The position numbers were made by a program, and so were the translations under genes. The notes beneath the pieces are model-generated. The model was not told where the DNA came from. It made no database searches and saw nothing but the letters and a program-made list of their open reading frames with translations. From Balneolaceae bacterium (GTDB lineage: Bacteria; Bacteroidota; Rhodothermia; Balneolales; Balneolaceae): 64,000 nucleotides of DNA. Location: positions 3,650,119-3,714,118 of the forward strand of contig CP051242.1 in the NCBI GenBank assembly GCA_017795005.1, read 5' to 3'. Every line of letters starts with the position of its first letter. Position 1 is the first letter of the stretch. Below, in pieces: positions 1 to 8,425 of this stretch.

Positions 1-1227
1 GGGGTTCAAAAAATTGAAGTGGCCGGCTCACTACGCCGTGCTAAAGAAACAATTGGCGATATTGATATCCTGATTGCTGCTGAAGAACAATACATCTCAC
101 ATTTATTTGATGTATTTACATCTCATGAAAGAGTTACAGAAATATTAGGAAGAGGTGACACCAAAAGTTCTGTACGAACTAAAGAAGGCCGGCAGGTAGA
201 TCTTAGAATTGTAAAGCCTGAAAATTTTGCTGCTGCTCTCATGTATTTTACGGGAAGTAAAGAGCATAATGTAGTTATGCGCTCCAGAGCCCGTGAACGA
301 AAAATGAGTCTAAATGAATATGGCTTGTATGATCTTTTTGAAAATGGTGAAACGAATTGGGATGCTCCTCACCCTTTTCAGACTGAATCTGATATATACA
401 AACTCCTGGGTTTAAATTGGGTTCCACCGGAACTAAGAGAAGATCGTGGGGAGTTTGATATCTATGAAGATCAGGAAAAATTATCGCTGGTTACCGGTGC
501 TGATATCCGAGGCGTAATTCACGCTCATAGTACCTGGAGTGATGGTAAATTTTCGATCAAAGAAATGGCAGAAGCCTGTATTGAGCGGGGATATGAATAC
601 CTGGGAATTACCGATCATTCTAAAACAGCCGCCTATGCCGGTGGTCTTTCTGAGGACGAAGCCAAACAACAATGGGAAGAAATTGATCAACTGAATGAAG
701 AGTTTAAGGGCGCCGGAAAGAACTTCATTATCATGAAAGGCATTGAGTCAGATATCCTTGCTGATGGAAGCCTGGATTATTCGGATGATATTCTGGAAGG
801 CTTCGACTTTATAATTGCCAGTGTGCATCAGACATTGGATATGCCCAGAGATAAAATGATGGAGCGATTTCGAAATGCTATTAAAAATCCATTCACCCGA
901 ATGATAGGTCATCCTACCGGACGATTACTTCTAAAAAGGAATGGAAGCGACATCGACCTGAATGAACTCGTTGCTTTAGCTGCTGAACATAACACCTCTA
1001 TTGAAATTAATGCCAATCCGCTTCGCCTTGATTTGGACTGGAGTTTTGGAAATAAAGCTAAAGAAGTACACCTTATGACTTCCATTAATCCGGATGCTCA
1101 CAGCATTGATGGCATCGACTTAATAAAGTATGGAGTTATGATCGCAAGAAAAGGGAAGTATGAAAAAGAGCGGGTTCTCAACACTAAAAGCGCTGAAGAA
1201 GTAATGGAGTTTTTTAGGGCACGATAA
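1..1227 (+). CDS. polX: DNA polymerase/3'-5' exonuclease PolX, 5'-truncated by the window edge
   Basis: Family X DNA polymerases fill short gaps during base excision repair; bacterial PolX adds a C-terminal PHP phosphoesterase/exonuclease domain. The frame is open from base 1 (GVQKIEVAGSLRR), so the start lies outside the window and 408 residues are visible. About 160 residues (helix-hairpin-helix and finger region) should be missing compared with the usual length near 570. The palm nucleotidyltransferase motif GDIDIL lies near residue 20, with a third acidic residue in QVDLRIV. The PHP domain begins near residue 170 with IHAHSTWSD, followed by GITDHS and later IGHPTGR and EINANP, which supply metal ligands. 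It ends about 120 bp before an unrelated secreted-protein gene. The GTG at base 19 is only an internal Val codon. The identification is firm. Confidence 0.95.
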   Translation, partial: GVQKIEVAGSLRRAKETIGDIDILIAAEEQYISHLFDVFTSHERVTEILGRGDTKSSVRTKEGRQVDLRIVKPENFAAALMYFTGSKEHNVVMRSRARERKMSLNEYGLYDLFENGETNWDAPHPFQTESDIYKLLGLNWVPPELREDRGEFDIYEDQEKLSLVTGADIRGVIHAHSTWSDGKFSIKEMAEACIERGYEYLGITDHSKTAAYAGGLSEDEAKQQWEEIDQLNEEFKGAGKNFIIMKGIESDILADGSLDYSDDILEGFDFIIASVHQTLDMPRDKMMERFRNAIKNPFTRMIGHPTGRLLLKRNGSDIDLNELVALAAEHNTSIEINANPLRLDLDWSFGNKAKEVHLMTSINPDAHSIDGIDLIKYGVMIARKGKYEKERVLNTKSAEEVMEFFRAR

Positions 1228-1348
1228 ATTACATACTTAATGTTTAGCACCTGTAAAAATTAAATTATTCTATCCATATCCCCCGTTATGGGTGAATGAT
1301 TTTTATGATTAAGGCTATAAATTGCAAAGAAACTATATTTAAAAATAA

Positions 1349-1885
1349 ATGAAAAAAACTCTCTCTTTTCTTTTTCTTATCGTATTCGTCTCGCAATCAT
1401 CTATTTCACAAACTACTTATCCACTAGCATCCGATATTAACTCTCCCGAAGCTATTGTTAAAGCTGCTTACGAAGCTATTAAACGAGCGCCGGGTGAAAA
1501 ATATAATTGGGAAAGATTTAATTCACTATTTATTGATAAGGCAATCCTTACCCCAAATTCTGAACAAACCGGTGGACAGTTTCGAGTTATTTCTCCTAAA
1601 GAATTCATACAGTGGATAGACCAAGCATCTACCATAGGAGGGTCTAATGATAAAGGATTTTCAGAGGAAGAAATAAGTAGCAAAATAGAAATATATGGCG
1701 ATATAGCTCATGTATTCAGTACTTATCAAAAACGTTTTTGGAACGAAAGCCAAATTCTAGGAAGAGGGATCAATACATTTCAGTTGATTTACAGAAATAA
1801 TCGATGGTGGATTACAAGTATTGCCTGGGATGAAGAAACAGGAGCCGGACCAATTCCGGGACGATATCTTCCTAAGTCAAATTGA
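1349..1885 (+). CDS. secreted NTF2/SnoaL-like domain protein
   Basis: This is a 178-residue protein with a signal peptide (MKKTLSFLFLIVFVSQSSIS, cleavage near residue 20). The mature part has the layout of a small alpha+beta cone fold: an N-terminal helix (EAIVKAAYEAI), a middle section, then strands DIAHVFSTYQKRF and FQLIYRNNRWWITSIAWDEE. The last pattern, a Trp-rich strand ending in WDEE, is common in SnoaL-like/DUF4440 proteins of this lineage. I see no catalytic residues that allow a reaction to be named. The next gene starts 10 bases after its stop, so the two are probably co-transcribed. The fold is inferred from pattern only; the protein could be a plain lineage-specific secreted protein. 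Confidence 0.7.
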   Translation: MKKTLSFLFLIVFVSQSSISQTTYPLASDINSPEAIVKAAYEAIKRAPGEKYNWERFNSLFIDKAILTPNSEQTGGQFRVISPKEFIQWIDQASTIGGSNDKGFSEEEISSKIEIYGDIAHVFSTYQKRFWNESQILGRGINTFQLIYRNNRWWITSIAWDEETGAGPIPGRYLPKSN

Positions 1886-1895
1886 GGTACCCGCG

Positions 1896-3122
1896 TTGAG
1901 CAAAATTATAATTCTCACTACGTCATTCATTGTTGTAATTGGTATAACAACAACACAGTGTTCATCAAACCCGCTTGAAAGTGATACAGTAAAAACCACT
2001 CCATTGGATTCAATTGCCACTCTTTCCTTTACTGATCAATCGTCGGCACTTTTACCCGTCAATGATCTGAGGTTTAACTCAATGGATATGGAATCAGCAG
2101 ATATTAACAAGGATGGTTATCCGGATATAATAATCGCAATGGAATATCAAAGGAATATCATTTTAATAAATGATAGCACCGGAAAATTTATTAATCGCTC
2201 GGAGCATTTATTTAGCCCTTGGCCTGTACATGATAGCGAGGATATTGCTATTTCTGATTTTAATTCAGATGGCCGTTTAGACCTCTATTTTGCTACCGAA
2301 GATGATATTACTGATGAATATTATCTTCAAAGTCTGGATGGAAAGTTTATTTTAAGTAATGATCTAATCCCTAGAATGAGTACTTCCAATGCAGTCTTAT
2401 CGATTGATATAAATAATGATGAAGCACCGGATTTAATTCTTGGGAATCAGGGACAGAACTACATGTTTTTAAATCAGGGAGATGGTTCATTTAAAGATGT
2501 AACCAAAGAAAGACTCCCTATTTCTAAAAAAACTACTCAGGATATTGAAGCCGGAGATATCAACGGTGACGGCTATGTGGATCTGATTTTTGCAAATGAA
2601 CAGAATAATGAGGTTTTGATAAATAATGGACTGGGGTTCTTTAACGATTCCACAGATAAATTTTTATCATTTCCCAACCTTAATGAAGAGACAAGAGAAG
2701 CCGATTTAGGAGATATTGACGGAGACGGAGATTTAGACCTGTTTTTTGCTAACGTCTTATTTCAGGTTGGAGAATATACCTTTAACAGGCTCTTAGTTAA
2801 CAAAGAGAACAAGTTTTTTGAAGAAGCCGATGGAGATGTATTCGAAAAAAACAGCAATAATATTTCTGTTGACATAGATTTTGCCGATATAGATAATGAC
2901 GGGGATTTGGATATTTTTATTGCAAACGGCTTTGGTACTCCACAAAAAGTATTTGCAAACTTGAATGGTAAGTTTATAAATGCAACTTCTAAATGGCTCC
3001 CGGAAAACCTGAATACATTTAATGCCATTGATGTAGAAGTACTGGATATTAATGGCGATGGGAAGCTTGACATTTATTACTCAGTTTTTCAAGGCTCTGA
3101 TGTTGTATTAATTCAGGATTGA
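1896..3122 (+). CDS. FG-GAP/VCBS repeat surface protein, probable lipoprotein, TTG start
   Basis: A 408-residue exported protein built from FG-GAP repeats, a seven-bladed propeller type with calcium-binding loops. At least seven loops of the form D-[IF]-[DN]-x-D-G-x-x-D are visible: DINKDGYPD, DFNSDGRLD, DINNDEAPD, DINGDGYVD, DIDGDGDLD, DIDNDGDLD, DINGDGKLD. I placed the start at TTG 1896 because a GAGG motif (1884-1887) lies 8 bases upstream and translation from there gives a clean signal sequence (LSKIIILTTSFIVVIGITTTQC). The in-frame ATG at 1821 would add 25 polar residues and overlap the previous gene by 65 bases. Cys22 suggests lipidation, although Gln at -1 is unusual. Such proteins act in adhesion or surface display; the actual ligand cannot be told. 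Confidence 0.82.
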   Translation: MSKIIILTTSFIVVIGITTTQCSSNPLESDTVKTTPLDSIATLSFTDQSSALLPVNDLRFNSMDMESADINKDGYPDIIIAMEYQRNIILINDSTGKFINRSEHLFSPWPVHDSEDIAISDFNSDGRLDLYFATEDDITDEYYLQSLDGKFILSNDLIPRMSTSNAVLSIDINNDEAPDLILGNQGQNYMFLNQGDGSFKDVTKERLPISKKTTQDIEAGDINGDGYVDLIFANEQNNEVLINNGLGFFNDSTDKFLSFPNLNEETREADLGDIDGDGDLDLFFANVLFQVGEYTFNRLLVNKENKFFEEADGDVFEKNSNNISVDIDFADIDNDGDLDIFIANGFGTPQKVFANLNGKFINATSKWLPENLNTFNAIDVEVLDINGDGKLDIYYSVFQGSDVVLIQD

Positions 3123-3161
3123 ACTAGAACTTTTGTGATGTTATTGGTAGCTGTTCATAAC

Positions 3162-3464
3162 TTACAGCTTGTATTTCTTCCTGAAATATTCCGACACACC
3201 TTCATCCATTTCTTCTAATGCCAACCCTTCTGATTTTGGGCTTTTATATTTGTTCCTGCCTTTTATCTTACGAGGGTCTTTTTTCTGTACTTTAATTTTT
3301 ACTGTTCCTGGCATTTCAATTTCAAGATCAATCATGTCTCCTGGCTTCAAATGAAGTTGGTTTTTGATTTTTTTAGGGATGGTTACCTGACTTTTGGATG
3401 TAATAATAGCCGTAGATATAATCCTTACTTTTCTTCCTTGATGTAAGGAGTTTATATTCTCCAA
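3162..3464 (-). CDS. AbrB/MazE/SpoVT-fold DNA-binding protein
   Basis: A 100-residue protein whose first half carries the swapped-hairpin AbrB fold: STAIITSKSQVTIPKKI (strand, then the conserved QVTIPK) followed by LKPGDMIDLEIE. The second half is Lys-rich (KKDPRKIKGRNKYK), then acidic, ending in SEYFRKKYKL. Proteins of this class are either solitary transition-state regulators or antitoxins of PIN/MazF toxins. No toxin gene is adjacent: downstream is the convergent FG-GAP gene and upstream, 27 bp away on the same strand, is the GH5 glycosidase. It may be the last gene of the 8.4-3.2 kb minus-strand run. The DNA-binding role is well supported; the target is unknown. Confidence 0.82.
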   Translation of the reverse strand: MENINSLHQGRKVRIISTAIITSKSQVTIPKKIKNQLHLKPGDMIDLEIEMPGTVKIKVQKKDPRKIKGRNKYKSPKSEGLALEEMDEGVSEYFRKKYKL

Positions 3465-3491
3465 AATTTAAAAGCAAAATTATAGATCAAA

Positions 3492-5468
3492 CTATTTAAT
3501 CAGCATCATACTTTTTCGCTGAATATTCTGACCTGAAGTAAGTTCATAAAAGTATAATCCGGAAGCTAATCCAGTTGCATCAAAACTTATTGTATGAGTT
3601 CCAGCATTTTGGAAAGTATTCATCAGAATTGCTACTTCTCTACCGAGTGAATCAAATATTCTTAGTGTAGTTTGATTGGCCTGATTCAGTTCAAAATAGA
3701 TGTTTGTAACAGGATTAAATGGGTTTGGATAATTCTGATGTAACTTAAAACTATTCGCCTTTTCAATTTCTTCTTCATTTGAAATTTGGACACCCAATCC
3801 CTGAATTCTGATATTATCAAACCAGAGCTCAGTATCTGCTAATGAACCTGACTCTGAAACTATCTGAAGCACATCAACTTTAGTCCAGTCAAAATCTCCT
3901 TGTGGATTAAACCACATATTTTCATCCCAGCTTCCCATTTCTGTAAAACTTGATAGCGGAATAACCAATTCCTGCCATTCACCGTCCCAGGTTATATCAT
4001 TACTTCCTATCCTTATATTCATTCTCCATGGCCGGTCGCCTGCTTCCTGAGTTTTTGTATCAATAAACCTCAGATCAAACGTATTCTCGTTAAATCCCCT
4101 GATATCAAATGCCAGTTCATAATTATTTTCTACCAACAAGCTTAGATCTTTATCCGGTCTGAAATCAAACCCAATATGTTCATATTGAGCGGCCCCAGTC
4201 CAATAGATACTGAACTCTCCATCACTTACAGACTCCTGATTAAACAAATCCAGAGTTCCTGTGTTGGCATTATGTGATCCGGTAACTCCTGATGCTGTAT
4301 AATCAAAATACAGAGCGATATTCCCGGTATCGGGTTTTGCTATAAATTCGGTTTGTGGTGGAACATTAAACCCAAGCGCTTCAGCCAACGGAACATTGAT
4401 ATCATGATTAAATAACTCGTTTGAGCCAGATTCAAAGATTCCGAATCCACCCTGATAATCCCAAATTGTCCAACTAATCTCATGTTCAGAAAGATAGTCT
4501 GATACTACTCCATACCATTCAACTCTTGAGTCGTTATCGCTGTTAGGTGAATATATTCCGAATTCACCACAGAATACTTTTACACCACGGGTTTCTGCGA
4601 AGTCGATAGCTATATCCAAATACTCCCGGACTTTAGCTGCGTTTCCTTCATTTTGATAATTATTGAATGCACCCTGAATCCATGTTCCATTTAGTGATGA
4701 AGGAAATGATGGCATTTCAGCTGCATCATATGGAAATGGAATCCCACCCAAGTCTTCCATAGAAGGAGTTGTCCAGGTAGCTCCCTGATGAGTTAATACA
4801 AAAGGGTCGTAAAAGTGGAAGGTATAAATAAGATTATCATCCTCATATTCCGGCATAAATTGTAGGCTGCGTAAGCCATTAAAATCTGATGGACCAACAA
4901 TGATTGTATGTGTAGAGTCTACCATTCTTATTGCATTGATTACATCAAGTTGAATTGCATTCCAGGCTTCATTTGAAATACCATGTGGCTCATTTAATAC
5001 TTCATAATAAATAAACTCAGATCTTGAAGAATAATGCTCTGCCATTTGTGTCCAAACAGGGACTAAAATATCACCAATATTCGGATCGGTACTCTCACTT
5101 GGGTCGAAGGTGTGATTGTCCAGAATTAAATGCATTTCAAGCTCTTCTGCCCAGTCAACAGCCTGATCGAGAAAAAAATAGAATAAAGAGTCTACTTTAT
5201 AATCCGGAGCAGGACCAACCATCGCATGTAAATTAATGGGTAGCCGAATGATGTTTGCTCCTAAGCTTTGAATATTCTCAAAATCCTTTTTTGTGTATTT
5301 AGAGAAATCAATTTGTTTTGGGGATGAAGCCTGAAACCAGTTTGTCAGATTTACTCCGTTGGTAAACGGTACTTCATGTGCACTTTTAGTGGTGCTGGAT
5401 TGAGCATTAATACCGCTATTGATACCAATACAAATTCCGATAAGTACAACTATCTTTTTCATGATCAT
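3492..5468 (-). CDS. secreted glycoside hydrolase family 5 enzyme with type IX sorting domain
   Basis: A 658-residue secreted endo-glycanase. A signal peptide (MIMKKIVVLIGICIGINSG, cleavage after INAQ near residue 23) precedes a GH5 (beta/alpha)8 barrel up to about residue 355. The acid/base Glu is in YEVLNEP (near 160) and the nucleophile Glu in CGEFGIY (near 302), with RLPINL and LDNHTF on other strands. A beta-sandwich of the carbohydrate-binding type follows (about 375-575), ending ELWFDNIRI. The last 85 residues are a type A sorting domain: HQNYPNPFNPVTNI, LRIFDSLGREV, SGLYFYEL and a final MMLIK. I chose the start at 5468 because it leaves a 4-bp gap from the upstream stop; the in-frame ATG at 5507 would overlap the permease gene. 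The likely substrate is a beta-1,4-glucan or mannan, not decidable here. Confidence 0.92.
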   Translation of the reverse strand: MIMKKIVVLIGICIGINSGINAQSSTTKSAHEVPFTNGVNLTNWFQASSPKQIDFSKYTKKDFENIQSLGANIIRLPINLHAMVGPAPDYKVDSLFYFFLDQAVDWAEELEMHLILDNHTFDPSESTDPNIGDILVPVWTQMAEHYSSRSEFIYYEVLNEPHGISNEAWNAIQLDVINAIRMVDSTHTIIVGPSDFNGLRSLQFMPEYEDDNLIYTFHFYDPFVLTHQGATWTTPSMEDLGGIPFPYDAAEMPSFPSSLNGTWIQGAFNNYQNEGNAAKVREYLDIAIDFAETRGVKVFCGEFGIYSPNSDNDSRVEWYGVVSDYLSEHEISWTIWDYQGGFGIFESGSNELFNHDINVPLAEALGFNVPPQTEFIAKPDTGNIALYFDYTASGVTGSHNANTGTLDLFNQESVSDGEFSIYWTGAAQYEHIGFDFRPDKDLSLLVENNYELAFDIRGFNENTFDLRFIDTKTQEAGDRPWRMNIRIGSNDITWDGEWQELVIPLSSFTEMGSWDENMWFNPQGDFDWTKVDVLQIVSESGSLADTELWFDNIRIQGLGVQISNEEEIEKANSFKLHQNYPNPFNPVTNIYFELNQANQTTLRIFDSLGREVAILMNTFQNAGTHTISFDATGLASGLYFYELTSGQNIQRKSMMLIK

Positions 5469-5472
5469 CTTT

Positions 5473-6549
5473 TTAATACTCAATCCGGTTTCCAAGCAAA
5501 TAACCATAAGGCTTTAGTTCATCGATTTCCTCAAAGATGACTCTTAGTATTCCAATTAGTGGGACGAAGAGAATCATTCCTGAAATACCCCAAACCTCTC
5601 CACCAATAATCAAAGCGAGCATCGCCATAAAGGGATTAATAGATACCTTCGAGCCAACGATTCGTGGAGATATAAAATTACCTTCCAGAAACTGAACCGC
5701 TCCAAATACCGCAATTACTAACACTGGCTGTAGCAGAGAATCACCTAAAAGAAAGGCAAAAAGTAATGGAGGGAGTGCTCCAATAATAATCCCGATATAA
5801 GGAATTACTGCCAACAAGGAAGCAAATACTCCAAAGAATATGGCATGTTCCATTCCAATAAGAAGCAAACCGGTTGTATTTAGTACTGCCAGAATTCCTA
5901 TTACCGTAAGCATACCTACCAAATAGTTCTGAGTAACTTCCTGAACATCCAGCAACACTTCATCGATTTGGCTCTCGCCATCTCTTTGCTCAAATAGTTT
6001 CCTGAAAAATGTCTGATACATCTCTTTGTAATAAAGCATAAAGAAAATGAAAATGGGAAGCAGTGACATCAAGGTAAAAGCACTGGTAGTTGCTCCCAGA
6101 AAAGAACTGATATACGCCCCGCTGCTATCAATGACGTTTGTAAGTCCCTGTTGCAAATAATTGGTTCGTTGTTCCTGAGATAAGCCTACCGTTTCTTCAA
6201 GAAAACGAATGCCATCAGCAGTGGTGTCCTTTAGACGTTCTGTAACCTCCGGAATTCTCTCCGAAAACTGAACAAACTGAGCTGATATCAGAGAGATAAT
6301 TCCGGCAAACACTACCAGAACCAAAAGTATGGTAAGAATTATGCTGAATGCTCTTCCAAGCTTCCAGCTTTCCAGTTTATTTACAATAGGATTCAACAAC
6401 ATGGAAAGGAAGGCAGCAAATGCCAATGGCATAAGAATGAACTTCCCATAGCTCATGATTACAAAAAGCAGGGAAAGTCCGCCAAGGGTTACGGCAGCTT
6501 TCATCCAAAAGGGGTATTCCCGAACAGTTTTAATGGGGTGGTGTTTCAT
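5473..6549 (-). CDS. AI-2E family transporter (PerM/YdiK-like permease)
   Basis: A 358-residue inner-membrane protein of the AI-2E transporter (formerly UPF0118) family. Two N-terminal hydrophobic helices (LGGLSLLFVIMSYGKFILM, FSIILTILLVLVVFAGIIS) are followed by a long amphipathic periplasmic stretch (residues 95-150). A C-terminal bundle carries the family signatures LLAVIPYIGIIIGALPP and FISPRIVGSKVSINPFMAMLALIIGG. Members are reported as autoinducer exporters, sodium/proton exchangers or solute exporters, so the substrate cannot be assigned. Its ATG overlaps the TGA of the DUF4153 gene by 4 bases, so the two are translationally coupled. The GH5 gene follows after 4 bp. Confidence 0.9.
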   Translation of the reverse strand: MKHHPIKTVREYPFWMKAAVTLGGLSLLFVIMSYGKFILMPLAFAAFLSMLLNPIVNKLESWKLGRAFSIILTILLVLVVFAGIISLISAQFVQFSERIPEVTERLKDTTADGIRFLEETVGLSQEQRTNYLQQGLTNVIDSSGAYISSFLGATTSAFTLMSLLPIFIFFMLYYKEMYQTFFRKLFEQRDGESQIDEVLLDVQEVTQNYLVGMLTVIGILAVLNTTGLLLIGMEHAIFFGVFASLLAVIPYIGIIIGALPPLLFAFLLGDSLLQPVLVIAVFGAVQFLEGNFISPRIVGSKVSINPFMAMLALIIGGEVWGISGMILFVPLIGILRVIFEEIDELKPYGYLLGNRIEY

Positions 6550-8366
6550 TGTTTTTCTTTGATGAGAATATCTGCAGTAAATTCTGTTAATGGTGATTCT
6601 TCTAAAAACTCACCTTTTAAAGAAATAAATAAGATTGCAATTTTTAAATCTTCGTTTTCCTCTTTTAAAATCATTAATTCCCGAGGAATATTTCCTGCAT
6701 CATACGTTTTTATATTGTGGTCTTTAACTGAAATAGCAATGTCTTTCAGTGTAAATTCTATTTTCTTTTCCCCGAGTCCTTTCTTTATTACAAAAGAGTC
6801 TTGAATAAAATCATACTCAATCTTCCATTCTGAATTTTTATAATTCAATAAAATAGAATCAGAATTAGTGGAGAAACCTTTTCTAGACAATAATATATCG
6901 TATTCAGAGACATCTAAAATAATAGGCCTTACTATTGAAAAGTAATATGATGTTTGCTCTTTGGCATCAACATCAACATTTTGCCATCTTCCTACATAAT
7001 CAAGCTTCATTAGCTTAAATATATCCTGCGCGTTTGTTATCGAATCAGATGGTATTTCTTCAAAATAAGTTTCGAAATATTCAGTTCCATGAGTTTCTGC
7101 TACATAATTCGTTACTGAACTCAACTCTTTTCTTTGTTCAAAGGGAATTTCTTTTTCGCTGTTTTGTGCTTTTTTATTTTGATCCAGGTAGCCATACTCA
7201 TTCAAAACCTCTTCAAATCTTTCTAACTGACTTCTTTCAGAAACAGCAAATGCCCCCAGTGGACCAAAGGAAACTGCCACAACGATAAGGCATAAAGTCA
7301 TCGGGATTATTTTAATACTCTTGGCTTTACTGAAAATGAAGTAGACAACTATGCCCGTTAACCAAACTCCCAGTGTTGCTACATAAAACCGGTTCACAGT
7401 TACCCCATATTCCGAAATGCGAACCCAGATCGAAAACATTAATAACCCAATTAACGGGATAAGAGCCAGATAATATCCTTTTGAATAAATCCTGATCCAG
7501 TTGTGATCTTTACTTTCCCGAATTGGATACAGAAGTAGTAAGGAAAGAATCCCTGCAATAGAAAAAGTAAGTACCAGATTTGAAACCCAACCATTGGGCA
7601 ATTCCCATTCCAGAATAATCTTTCCCAGATATAAGTATAAAATAAAAATATAAGCAGTGACCAGCGGTATCAGAACAAACTGTGCAAATACTTTTAACCC
7701 TTTCGGAAATATTGTTTTGCTCGATTGGATGTCTTCCTTTTCAGGTACACCGGTAAGAAAAAACCAGGTGTTAAAAATCCCACCTAAAAACAGAAATAAT
7801 TGAAAGTATCTTTCCTCTTTAATATCAAGTTCAAGCAGGTTATCCAAAGCCAATATTGCGATACTTAATCCAACAAAAAGAACCCCGGAGTACAATACTG
7901 ACACCAAAATTCTTAAAAACAGGCTTTTATTGTATTCCCAAAACTGATCAACTTTTCCTGATTCAATAAAAGGAGCGAAAGCAACAAACAGATGTGCAGC
8001 AAGAAAGAATAAAAAGTACCGATACCAAACTTCATAAGGTCCTTCTATTAATCGGTCACCAAGAAGTACCCAATACAATACTAAAAGTCCCAGACCAAAA
8101 AATCGAATGGTATATTTTACTATTAAAGACCAGTTTCTTTGTTCAAGGAACGTTGTCAGACCCATTTGAAACGAAACACCAAGGGCTGAGACAAATGCCA
8201 ATGCCAAGATTCTGGGAAACTCATCCTGTTCAGAGTAGTCTAGTCCCGCAAGCCAGAACGCTGATACCGTTCCGACAACAGAGACGAACAGTACAAAAGG
8301 GAATCGCTTATAAATTCGAAGCAAAGCTGCTCCAATCTGATCAAAGGAAGGAAGTGAGAATTTCAT
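6546..8366 (-). CDS. DUF4153 domain-containing membrane protein
   Basis: A 606-residue integral membrane protein matching the DUF4153 pattern: roughly 11-12 hydrophobic helices in the first 390 residues, starting with PFVLFVSVVGTVSAFWLAGL, and a soluble C-terminal part of about 200 residues (from ERSQLERFEEVLNEYG) that should face one side of the membrane. No catalytic motif is visible and the family has no assigned biochemical role. It is the first gene of a coupled set, with a 4-base overlap into the AI-2E family permease. The histidine kinase gene ends 59 bp upstream, so a longer transcript is possible. Confidence 0.85.
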   Translation of the reverse strand: MKFSLPSFDQIGAALLRIYKRFPFVLFVSVVGTVSAFWLAGLDYSEQDEFPRILALAFVSALGVSFQMGLTTFLEQRNWSLIVKYTIRFFGLGLLVLYWVLLGDRLIEGPYEVWYRYFLFFLAAHLFVAFAPFIESGKVDQFWEYNKSLFLRILVSVLYSGVLFVGLSIAILALDNLLELDIKEERYFQLFLFLGGIFNTWFFLTGVPEKEDIQSSKTIFPKGLKVFAQFVLIPLVTAYIFILYLYLGKIILEWELPNGWVSNLVLTFSIAGILSLLLLYPIRESKDHNWIRIYSKGYYLALIPLIGLLMFSIWVRISEYGVTVNRFYVATLGVWLTGIVVYFIFSKAKSIKIIPMTLCLIVVAVSFGPLGAFAVSERSQLERFEEVLNEYGYLDQNKKAQNSEKEIPFEQRKELSSVTNYVAETHGTEYFETYFEEIPSDSITNAQDIFKLMKLDYVGRWQNVDVDAKEQTSYYFSIVRPIILDVSEYDILLSRKGFSTNSDSILLNYKNSEWKIEYDFIQDSFVIKKGLGEKKIEFTLKDIAISVKDHNIKTYDAGNIPRELMILKEENEDLKIAILFISLKGEFLEESPLTEFTADILIKEKQ

Positions 8367-8425
8367 TATTCTGAATTGTTTATCCAGCTATACGGTAAGG
8401 AAAAAAAACTGACCGGACAATTATC

